Below, in pieces: positions 6,032 through 12,201 of a stretch of 17,211 nt of DNA. The notes under the pieces are model-generated. The model had not been told where the DNA came from, ran no database searches, and worked only from the letters and a program-made list of their open reading frames with translations. A program made the translations under genes and the position numbers. Each line of letters begins with the position of its first letter. The first letter of the stretch is position 1. Origin of the DNA: PGYR01 sp048267165 (GTDB lineage Bacteria; Bacteroidota; Ignavibacteria; Kapaibacteriales; UBA2268); NCBI GenBank assembly GCA_048267165.1, contig JBLWYD010000060.1:1-17211 (forward strand), read 5' to 3'.

Positions 6032-7396
6032 TTATTGTATTACTAACTTCTTAGTTATATTACTATTTTCGGTAAGTATAGAAACCACATATACACCTGC
6101 ACTTAAATGAGAAGTATTTACTTGGTTTTCTCCCTTTCGCAAAATAGATTCATAAACAATCTGCCCTTTTAGGGAGTATATTTTTAAGTTAGAATCTGCG
6201 GAAGTTAAATGAATAGTAACAGAAGAACTTGCTGGATTGGGGTACAAACTAAATGTTTCCAAAACAGTTTCTGTTATTGATAATGTTTGACATTCTGCTT
6301 CGTCTAAAACAAAATTACAACTACTACCTACTTCCCAATCATTTAAATAAGAAGCATACTTATCATCTACATAAATACAGGTTAGATCATCATTATCTGT
6401 TACTACAAACTCATTTAGTTTATAATTTGTAGAAGTACGTATATCCACTAAACTTAAAGCATTGTTTTCTGCTCTAAAATATTTTAGATTAGGATTATTA
6501 GAAAGATCTAAATTTTCAATATTATTATTTTGAGCATATAGTAAAAACAAATCGTCTGTTTGGCTAAGATCTAAAACAGTAAGGTTATTATTGTTACATA
6601 AAATTCTTTTTAATTCGTCATTATTACTAATATCTAAATTTGTCAAGTTATTATTGGAACAACTCAAATACGTTAAATCTTCATTTTGAGATAAATCGAT
6701 AGAATTTATAGAGTTGTTATCGAAACTTAAACTCTTTAAATCGGTATTTAAATTCAATTGAAGGTGGCTTAAATTATTACTAGAAGCATATAAAAATTCT
6801 AATTCCAGATTATTACTTACATCCAAATTGGATATATTATTATCATAACATCTTAAGTCTTTTAAATTAATATTAAAGGATAAATCTAAAGCACTTAAAT
6901 TATTGATATTACAAGACAGCAACTCTAAATTCGAATTATTACTTACATCTAAAGTAGTTAATAAGTTATTACTGATATAGAGTTTTTTTAATTGTGTATT
7001 TGCTTGAAGATTAATAGTTGAAATATAATTATTATCAAAATCTATAATTTCAATGTTAGGATTTGTACTTAAGTCAATAGTAGTTAAATGATTATTGATT
7101 GCATATAAATTTTTTAAATTTTGAAAAGCACTAATACCTGTTAAATCCGATATATTATAGTCATCAATATATAAAGTAGTTATAGCAATAGCATCACTAT
7201 TCAATATATTTCCATTTAAACCATTAGTGTCAATATTAAGATATATTAAGGCTTGTTCAAAATTTGAATCAAGAATTGCGGTAGTTTGAGAATGTAGGTT
7301 TAGGCTATTTATAAAATTAATGGTAATAATTAATAAGTAAAACTTAAAATTGTATAAATAGTTTAACACTCCATTACAAAAGTTGATTAATAGCAT
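6032..7396 (-). CDS. Secreted leucine-rich-repeat protein with type IX secretion C-terminal domain
   Basis: The 454-residue protein has an unusually long N-terminus before its hydrophobic signal segment (about 17-33, FKFYLLIITINFINSL; cleavage likely near LHSQ at 34-37). The ATG is the only methionine there; a GTG at codon 10 is an alternative start. Residues 38-72 form the usual cap (DSNFEQALIYLNIDTNGL). Eleven or more 21-residue repeats of type LxxLxxxNNxLTxLDLSxNxx follow (about 94-324), and then a cap with a Cys pair. Residues 383-454 (SLYPNPASSSVTIHL to KKLVIQ) are a type A Por/T9SS sorting domain, so the protein is probably exported and anchored at or released from the cell surface. LRR proteins of this kind typically bind other proteins or glycans. 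The stop is two bases from the end of the convergent DUF4369 pseudogene. Confidence 0.9.
   Translation of the reverse strand: MLLINFCNGVLNYLYNFKFYLLIITINFINSLNLHSQTTAILDSNFEQALIYLNIDTNGLNGNILNSDAIAITTLYIDDYNISDLTGISAFQNLKNLYAINNHLTTIDLSTNPNIEIIDFDNNYISTINLQANTQLKKLYISNNLLTTLDVSNNSNLELLSCNINNLSALDLSFNINLKDLRCYDNNISNLDVSNNLELEFLYASSNNLSHLQLNLNTDLKSLSFDNNSINSIDLSQNEDLTYLSCSNNNLTNLDISNNDELKRILCNNNNLTVLDLSQTDDLFLLYAQNNNIENLDLSNNPNLKYFRAENNALSLVDIRTSTNYKLNEFVVTDNDDLTCIYVDDKYASYLNDWEVGSSCNFVLDEAECQTLSITETVLETFSLYPNPASSSVTIHLTSADSNLKIYSLKGQIVYESILRKGENQVNTSHLSAGVYVVSILTENSNITKKLVIQ
6425..7117 (-). repeat. Eleven tandem 63-bp units encoding 21-residue LRRs
   Basis: Eleven consecutive in-phase units run from LKNLYAINN to LDLSNNPN (residues 94-324). 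Each matches LxxLxxxNNxLTxLDLSxNxx with no insertion, followed by one irregular unit. At DNA level the units are diverged, sharing mainly AAT/AAC-rich Asn codons. This points to old duplication under selection on the fold rather than recent expansion. Confidence 0.85.
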
Positions 7397-7410
7397 AATG
7401 TCTTTTTCAT

Positions 7411-7425
7411 TAGTGTGTTACACTA
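7411..7425. promoter_or_regulatory. Short inverted repeat upstream of the LRR gene
   Basis: TAGTGT (7411-7416) and ACACTA (7420-7425) are exact reverse complements separated by three bases. The site lies 15 bases before the LRR gene's ATG. It could be a small operator or a leader hairpin covering the start region. No matching -7 box was found here, so its role is open. Confidence 0.3.
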
Positions 7426-7505
7426 TCTAATTTAAGCAATAAGCTGATTATGCTATAAATAAGGAAATACTATTCGTTAAGATGTTTCTATTATACGTTT
7501 AAAAA

Positions 7506-7895
7506 CTAATCGTTTAATCTATCTCTTACAAACTCAATTTGTGTTTTATGGTGTGGTACGGCATTACCGTTAGCGTCAAGGTTTACCATAATTATCTTTT
7601 CTATAGTAATAATGGTTTCTCTAGTTACCATATTTCTAACCTCACAATACATAGTTAAAGAAGATCTTCCAAAACTTGTTGCTTGTATTCCTATTTCTAT
7701 GATATCACCTTCCCTTGCAGAACTAACAAAGTCTATTTCTGTCATAAACTTTGTTACAACATGCTTGTTTTCTAACTGTACAACTGCGTAAAGAGCAGCT
7801 TCTTCATCTATCCATTCTAAAAGTCTTCCTCCAAACAGTGTTCCGTTAGGGTTTAAGTCTTCAGGTTTAATCCATTTTCTTGTATGAAATTTCAT
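7506..7895 (-). CDS. Acyl-CoA thioesterase, single hotdog domain (YciA/ACOT type)
   Basis: The 129-residue protein is a single hotdog fold that would hydrolyse acyl-CoA to free acid and CoA in the cytoplasm. The family signature NPNGTLFGGRLLEWIDEEAA covers residues 15-34 and includes Asp30, the usual catalytic acid. The later strand VVTKFMTEIDFVSSAREGDIIEI and the GRSSLTMYCEVRN stretch are also typical. The length is normal, but substrate chain length cannot be deduced. The gene starts 25 bases after the DUF2461 stop and is probably translated from the same transcript. No clear terminator was seen between its stop and the LRR gene start (7397-7505). Confidence 0.9.
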   Translation of the reverse strand: MKFHTRKWIKPEDLNPNGTLFGGRLLEWIDEEAALYAVVQLENKHVVTKFMTEIDFVSSAREGDIIEIGIQATSFGRSSLTMYCEVRNMVTRETIITIEKIIMVNLDANGNAVPHHKTQIEFVRDRLND

Positions 7896-7920
7896 AGGGT
7901 ATTTTATTTGTTAATAGTTT

Positions 7921-8598
7921 TTATATTATGGAAACACCATTTAAATCGGTTGTAAGCACGTCACTCATATAATCAAAAAATGGTCTAATAGATATAAATG
8001 CTTCATCTACATTATTTATAAAATCTGGAGAAAACACTTCTTTATCTGAAAAGTTTTTAGTGAAAATAAATTGCTTTTTTCTGATTAAATCGATAGCCTT
8101 GTGTTCCTTATCAAAATTTCTTGGAGCTGTTTTTAACTCTTCTCCGACTAAATCTCCCCAAACAGATTTAAACTTTTTGTTGTTTATAATTTCACGAATT
8201 TCTTGATCGTCTTGTTGAAACTCTCTTCGTATTCGTAATAAATCGTCTTTGTTGGGTTCCCAAAATCCAGTCGCTATAAAACTTTGATTATTTGGTTGAA
8301 TTTGTAAGTAGTATCCTCCTCTTAAATAAGGTTTTGTTCTACTGAAAGATGCTCCTAAATGGGTTTTATAAGGTAATTTATTTTTGGAAAAACGAACATC
8401 TCTATATATTCTAAACACCTTCATTTTCTCAATGCTATCATGCTTATTTAATTTCTCTAAAAGCTGTCCAAAAACCTTTTTTACTTCTAGTTCAATTTCT
8501 TTAAACTCTTTCTTATTATCATTAAACCAATCTCTATTATTATTTTTCTTTAATCGGTTTAAAAAGTCAAAAGTTTCTTTGTGTATAGTTTCTAGCAT
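7921..8598 (-). CDS. DUF2461 family protein
   Basis: The 225-residue product matches DUF2461 (TIGR02453), a family common in bacteria and fungi with no established biochemical function. Recognisable parts are the opening FDFLNRLKKNNNRDWFNDNKK, the central VFRIYRDVRFSKNKLPYKTH, and GGYYLQIQPNNQSFIATGFW. The late RKKQFIFTKNFSDKEVFSPDF also fits. No signal peptide or membrane segment is present, so it is presumably cytoplasmic. The length agrees with the family. It is the upstream partner of the thioesterase. The start codon is only about 30 bases from the terminator that ends the neighbouring lipoprotein transcript, so any promoter must be squeezed into that gap. Confidence 0.88.
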   Translation of the reverse strand: MLETIHKETFDFLNRLKKNNNRDWFNDNKKEFKEIELEVKKVFGQLLEKLNKHDSIEKMKVFRIYRDVRFSKNKLPYKTHLGASFSRTKPYLRGGYYLQIQPNNQSFIATGFWEPNKDDLLRIRREFQQDDQEIREIINNKKFKSVWGDLVGEELKTAPRNFDKEHKAIDLIRKKQFIFTKNFSDKEVFSPDFINNVDEAFISIRPFFDYMSDVLTTDLNGVSII

Positions 8599-8628
8599 TA
8601 TCTAAAATTTAGTAGGTATTAAAAATAC

Positions 8629-8652
8629 AAAAAGCCTCGATAAAATCGAGAC
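8629..8652 (-). terminator. Rho-independent terminator after the small acidic lipoprotein gene
   Basis: On the minus strand GTCTCGAT pairs with ATCGAGGC across a TTT loop (8-bp stem, one U-G wobble that exists only in minus-strand RNA), followed by five T. It ends transcription coming from 8681. Confidence 0.8.
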
Positions 8653-8680
8653 CTTTGTTTATTTGTTGTGAATTTAAAAA

Positions 8681-8848
8681 TTACTCTAAAGCATCTTCTA
8701 ATTCATCTCCTGCATCTTCAATAGCATCTCCTGCATCATCTACAGCAGACTCAATATGTTCTCCAGGAGTTTTCTTTTCTTCTCTACAGCTTGTAAATAC
8801 AGTAGAAATTGAAAACATAAATACTAAAGCATAAACTATTTTTTTCAT
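8681..8848 (-). CDS. 55-residue acidic lipoprotein
   Basis: A short gene (ATG at 8848, TAA at 8681-8683) encodes a lipoprotein signal MKKIVYALVFMFSISTVFTSC with lipid Cys21, then a mature part of only 35 residues. The tail repeats an acidic heptad (DDAGDAI, EDAGDEL, EDAL), expected to form one negatively charged amphipathic helix. At DNA level a 13-base direct repeat (8704-8716 and 8725-8737) spaced by exactly 21 bases reflects that heptad. The gene has its own downstream terminator. It lies 54 bases after the DUF1328 gene on the same strand, so both may share a transcript. I do not recognise a named family; small acidic lipoproteins of this shape occur in the envelope of many Bacteroidota. 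Confidence 0.75.
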   Translation of the reverse strand: MKKIVYALVFMFSISTVFTSCREEKKTPGEHIESAVDDAGDAIEDAGDELEDALE

Positions 8849-8902
8849 AATATAAAATTGATTTTTAGTGGTTATTCGTTTATTAAAATTGTTGCATTTA
8901 AA

Positions 8903-9067
8903 TTAGGACTTCTTCATTAAACTTTTTAGAAGTGAAAGTATAAATAGCACAATGAAAATAAAGAAAAATATTTTGGCTATTCCTGCTGATGCTCCTGCAA
9001 TGCCACTAAATCCAAGGATTCCGGCTATAATTGCAATAATTATAAATATAATAGTCCAACGTAACAT
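8903..9067 (-). CDS. DUF1328 small membrane protein (YtjA type)
   Basis: ATG at 9067 to TAA at 8903 gives 54 residues: MLRWTIIFIIIAIIAGILGF, then SGIAGASAGIAKIFFFIFIV, then LFILSLLKSLMKKS. This matches the DUF1328/YtjA pattern closely: MLRW start, two hydrophobic helices, central GxxGIAGxxAGIAK turn, basic C-terminus and family-typical length. Members are inner-membrane proteins, often induced under envelope or osmotic stress in other bacteria, with unknown mechanism. The gene lies behind a 236-base gap whose leader contains two hairpins (9101-9141). It is followed by the acidic lipoprotein gene on the same strand. Confidence 0.88.
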   Translation of the reverse strand: MLRWTIIFIIIAIIAGILGFSGIAGASAGIAKIFFFIFIVLFILSLLKSLMKKS

Positions 9068-9100
9068 AAAGTTTGAATTTAAAGTTAATACAATTAGAAA

Positions 9101-9141
9101 TAGGTTCCTAATTTTTAGAACCTAAACCCTAACGATTAGGG
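9101..9141 (-). promoter_or_regulatory. Two adjacent stem-loops upstream of the DUF1328 gene
   Basis: TAGGTTC (9101-9107) pairs with GAACCTA (9118-9124), a 7-bp stem with a 10-base loop. CCCTAA (9127-9132) pairs with TTAGGG (9136-9141), a 6-bp stem with a 3-base loop. Both lie 34-74 bases before the ATG at 9067. Neither is followed by a T-run, so they are more likely a leader or operator element than terminators. A weak promoter candidate lies further upstream on the minus strand (TTG, then TATTTTC 20 bases on, near 9155-9180). The rest of the gap to 9303 shows nothing recognisable. Confidence 0.4.
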
Positions 9142-9303
9142 ATTTTATTAAGAAAATACTTTGTAAGCTTTAAAACAAGCTAAATTGTATATAGCTAGTT
9201 TTATTTAAAGTTATTCGCTATTATTAATCTAATTGAAATTTAATTAATACTTATTATTTTAACTGTTTTTAATAGATTAAATATAAATATAAGTTAAATT
9301 TTG

Positions 9304-10389
9304 TTAAATCCACTTCTTTTTTCTAAAATAAATTAACATAATGATAAGTATTATTATCATTATTGCCCAAACAATGATATATCCATGCTCATAATGTAGT
9401 TCTGGCATGTTTTCAAAATTCATTCCATAGATTCCTGCTATAAAAGTAAGTGGAATGAAAATGGTTGCTATTATTGTAAGGACTTTCATGACTTCATTCA
9501 TCTTATTACTAATGTTTGTCATGTATAAGTCCATCAAGCCCCAAATCATCTCTCTATATAAGTCTATACTCTCATTAACCTGTATCATGTGATCATATAG
9601 GTTTCTAAGATAATTATTAGTCCTTGGGTCTATATATTTCCATTCTGATTTTTCAAGTTTGTTTACAACTTCACGAAAAGGAAAGACGGTTCTTCTAATT
9701 TTAAGTATTTCTCGTTTTTGCTTCTGAATATCCGAAGTTATTTCGTTAGTACTTGTTTCTTGAAGAAAAAGTCGTTCTTCTAAATCTTCTATTTTATCTC
9801 CTTCGGCTTCAATTACAGTGAAATAATTATCTACAACAGCATCTAAAATAGCATACATTAAATAATCTGCTCTTGCGTTACGAATTCTACCTTTACTATT
9901 TCTAATTCTATCTCTTAAATCATCAAAAACATCTCCATCGGCTTCCTGAAAAGTAAGTAGATAATTTTCTCCTACTACCAAACTCATATGCTCATACACT
10001 ATTTCTTCATCGTCCTTAAAATGCAACATTTTAAAAACAATAAATAAATAGTCTTCATATTCTTCAATCTTTGCCCTTTGGTTTGTTGTTACTATATCCT
10101 CAAGAACTAAAGGGTGTAAATTGTAATGTTTCCCAAGCTTTTCAATTTCGGTTGTATTATATAAACCGTTAATATTTATCCAGGTAACGTGCTCTTTTCC
10201 TTTAAAATCGAATGCATCTTCTACCTTATTAGAAGTATTAAAATCGCACAAATTTTTATTGTAGTTTACAATGTCTACAACCGTTTTGAGTGATTTCTTT
10301 TCACCAACATAGGTAACTGTCCCAGGAACAGAGTTTACTGTTTTATATTTTCGTTTTTGCTTAGGGGTTTTTCGATTTTTTTGCGCCAT
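9304..10389 (-). CDS. corA: CorA-type Mg2+/Co2+ channel
   Basis: The 361-residue protein has CorA architecture: a large cytoplasmic N-terminal domain (to about residue 295) and two C-terminal transmembrane helices (about 301-320 and 337-355). The invariant YGMN motif sits at the end of the first helix (GMN at 322-324). It is followed by the acidic periplasmic loop NFENMPELHYEHG and a basic KKK tail. The pore would be a pentamer admitting Mg2+ and possibly Co2+ or Ni2+ at the inner membrane. The N-terminus has a basic extension of about 20 residues (KNRKTPKQKRKYK). It begins 32 bases after the pseudouridine-synthase stop, so the two may be co-transcribed. Selectivity among divalent ions cannot be read from sequence. 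Confidence 0.94.
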   Translation of the reverse strand: MAQKNRKTPKQKRKYKTVNSVPGTVTYVGEKKSLKTVVDIVNYNKNLCDFNTSNKVEDAFDFKGKEHVTWININGLYNTTEIEKLGKHYNLHPLVLEDIVTTNQRAKIEEYEDYLFIVFKMLHFKDDEEIVYEHMSLVVGENYLLTFQEADGDVFDDLRDRIRNSKGRIRNARADYLMYAILDAVVDNYFTVIEAEGDKIEDLEERLFLQETSTNEITSDIQKQKREILKIRRTVFPFREVVNKLEKSEWKYIDPRTNNYLRNLYDHMIQVNESIDLYREMIWGLMDLYMTNISNKMNEVMKVLTIIATIFIPLTFIAGIYGMNFENMPELHYEHGYIIVWAIMIIILIIMLIYFRKKKWI

Positions 10390-10421
10390 GAAGATCTTGT
10401 TATACTTAAAAGTACTAAAGT

Positions 10422-11204
10422 TTATTCAAATTCAATGCTATTTAGTATTAAACCTGAAGCTGGAGCAATATAATCCATTACTTCTGTGCTTTCGGGTAAC
10501 AGACTTTTTTTAATGTATTCTAAAGTAATTTCGCCTTTACCTAGTTTGATAAGTGCTCCCATCATTAACCTAATTTGATTTCTACCAAAACCCTTGCCTT
10601 GAACACGTAGTAGGTAAGTTTTCTCCGGAAAGAAATTTGCACTAAAAACAGTGTTTTCTACAAGCTCACAAGTAGAAATTTCTCGAGTGTACAATCCTTC
10701 ATTAGAAGCTTTATAGCAATAAGTTTTAAAGTTATGCGTCCCTTGAAACAGCTTTGCTCCCTCCTGCATTTTTTCAATATCTAAAGTATCTAAAACAGTG
10801 GTTAATATTGGAGCACAGAACGGGTGACATTTTTGTCCGTGCGTAAAAAGGTATAAATACTCTTTAGTTTTTGAATGCTGAATAATATTGAAATCTGCAT
10901 CTACTTCTTTAATATCTAGGGCACGAATATCTTGAGGTAAGTTGTAATTGAAGAGCTCTAAGAAAGCTTTCATATCTTCAATTGGTTCATATAAAAAAAG
11001 TTCAAAAGCAGAAGCATTTGCCGAAACCATAGCGTCTGTTCTACCTGAAGCCAAGGTTTTAAAGCGTTTTCCTTCTAATATAAATTTGAATGTTCTATCA
11101 ATCATTAGATGCACCGTTTTTACATTTGGCTGTTTTTGCCAACCATGAAAACGGTAACCTAAATATTGAATAGTAATGACATAATAGTATCTTTTTTGAA
11201 ACAT
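10422..11204 (-). CDS. TruA-type tRNA pseudouridine synthase, divergent
   Basis: The 260-residue protein has the TruA fold and order of motifs: YLGYRFHGWQKQ (14-25), the catalytic loop GRTDAMVSA with Asp57 (54-62), and LPQDIRAL (89-96). SKTKEYLYLF (111-120), GTHNFKTYC (155-163), FGRNQIRLMMGAL (206-218) and the closing APASGLILNSIEFE complete the set. TruA converts uridines 38-40 of the tRNA anticodon arm to pseudouridine. The catalytic loop departs from the standard GRTDAGVHA at two places (Gly to Met, His to Ser), and FLRHMVR is replaced by FGRNQIR. The enzyme may therefore be a second, specialised TruA paralogue. Activity seems likely since Asp57, the preceding Arg and Tyr116 are kept. CorA follows 32 bases downstream. 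Confidence 0.85.
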   Translation of the reverse strand: MFQKRYYYVITIQYLGYRFHGWQKQPNVKTVHLMIDRTFKFILEGKRFKTLASGRTDAMVSANASAFELFLYEPIEDMKAFLELFNYNLPQDIRALDIKEVDADFNIIQHSKTKEYLYLFTHGQKCHPFCAPILTTVLDTLDIEKMQEGAKLFQGTHNFKTYCYKASNEGLYTREISTCELVENTVFSANFFPEKTYLLRVQGKGFGRNQIRLMMGALIKLGKGEITLEYIKKSLLPESTEVMDYIAPASGLILNSIEFE

Positions 11205-11313
11205 TTTCCTATTTGAAATTTAATAGCAGCAAGTAACTTATTTTATAACATCTAACAAAATTTTAATACATATCTTCTGTAAAGAATAGCTGCAATAATT
11301 AGTTTATAAGCAT

Positions 11314-11344
11314 AAAAAAAGCATCTAGAAACTAGATGCTTTTT
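11314..11344 (-). terminator. Strong Rho-independent terminator after the prohibitin-like gene
   Basis: GCATCTAG (11321-11328) and CTAGATGC (11332-11339) pair perfectly around a 3-base loop. They are extended by five A/T pairs to 13 bp, with seven T on the minus strand. It lies 22 bases beyond the stop at 11367 and ends the fabG-VWA-SPFH transcript; it could also work in the other direction. Confidence 0.88.
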
Positions 11345-11366
11345 AGATATTTTTATTTCCTAATAA

Positions 11367-12182
11367 TTACTGGTTTCCAAGTATAATAGGCATTCCTGAA
11401 TCGCCAGATCCAATAACAACTACTTTGCTGTTAGGAGATTCTGATAATTTAATAGTAGCCTCAATACCTTTATCTTGTAAGATCTTATCGGTTAATGATG
11501 CACTTAAAATTCTATTTGCATCTGCTTTACCTTGTGCTTCAATAATTTGTTTTTCCGCTTCTTTTGCAGCAGTAACTAATCTAAATTCGTATTCTAAAGA
11601 CTCTTGCTCTTGCTTTAATTTACGCTCAATCGCATCTTTGATTGTTGGAGGTAAAGTTACATCACGAACTAATACTTCATTTAATTGAATAAATTGATCT
11701 TCAACAATTTTCTTTGTTTCTTCAAAAATTTCTTGCTGAATAGCGTCACGTTTACTAGAATATAGTTGCTCTGGTGTATAACGACCTACAACACTTCTTG
11801 CTGCCGAACGAATTGCAGGAAGCAATACACGTTCTTTATACATTTCACTCTTTTCTTGGTGCAGTTTTCCTAACTGTTTAAAATCTGGTTGAAACCAAAT
11901 AGATGCTTCCAATTTAATATCTAATCCGTTAGAAGAAAGTACATTCATTCTCTCTAAAATCTCTTGTTGTCTTACTTCGTAAACAAACACTTTGTTCCAA
12001 GGTGCAACTATATGAAAACCTTCACCCATTGGCGGTTGGTCTACAACAACTCCTTCTCCAAATGTCTTAAATAATACTCCTGCCTCCCCTGAGTTAATAG
12101 TTACGGCTGACTTTGATATAATAATAAATACAATAATAAATCCGATTAGAATCGGCAATCCAACTTTTGGTAATTTATCCAT
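11367..12182 (-). CDS. Prohibitin-like SPFH membrane protein
   Basis: The 271-residue protein has one N-terminal transmembrane helix (about 8-24) and an SPFH/prohibitin domain (about 26-190). A long charged helical region (about 190-245, IERKLKQEQESLEYEF and AEKQIIEAQGKADANR) and a short tail (VVVIGSG, PIILGNQ) follow. PPMGEGFHIVAPWNKVFVYEVR and VVGRYTPEQLYSSKRDAIQQEI match prohibitins rather than HflK or flotillin. Such proteins form large rings on the membrane and often hold or restrain proteases such as FtsH; that role here is inferred from the family. The gene follows the VWA gene after 19 bases and is closed by a strong terminator, so it is the last gene of the fabG cluster. Confidence 0.9.
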   Translation of the reverse strand: MDKLPKVGLPILIGFIIVFIIISKSAVTINSGEAGVLFKTFGEGVVVDQPPMGEGFHIVAPWNKVFVYEVRQQEILERMNVLSSNGLDIKLEASIWFQPDFKQLGKLHQEKSEMYKERVLLPAIRSAARSVVGRYTPEQLYSSKRDAIQQEIFEETKKIVEDQFIQLNEVLVRDVTLPPTIKDAIERKLKQEQESLEYEFRLVTAAKEAEKQIIEAQGKADANRILSASLTDKILQDKGIEATIKLSESPNSKVVVIGSGDSGMPIILGNQ

Positions 12183-12201
12183 TTTTAACTTTTTTTATTT
12201 T

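Noticed and set aside
6425..7117. Regularly spaced repeats resembling a CRISPR-like array
   Set aside because: The period is exactly 63 bases inside one open frame, the units are diverged, and they encode LRRs; there are no spacers and no cas genes.
7438..7457. Imperfect inverted repeat (AGCAATAA and TTATGCT) as a thioesterase or LRR regulatory hairpin
   Set aside because: It has a bulge and only seven AT-rich pairs, and has no T-run or promoter association.
8384..8605. Plus-strand open frame inside the DUF2461 gene
   Set aside because: It is an antisense shadow of a conserved protein, rich in Ser, Phe and Leu as expected from the complement of Lys- and Glu-rich coding sequence.
8604..8611. 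Promoter for the DUF2461 gene (minus strand TAAATTTT with TTG upstream)
   Set aside because: The spacing fits, but the start would coincide with the ATG and the -33 part would overlap the neighbouring terminator's T-run; the evidence is too weak to list as a feature.
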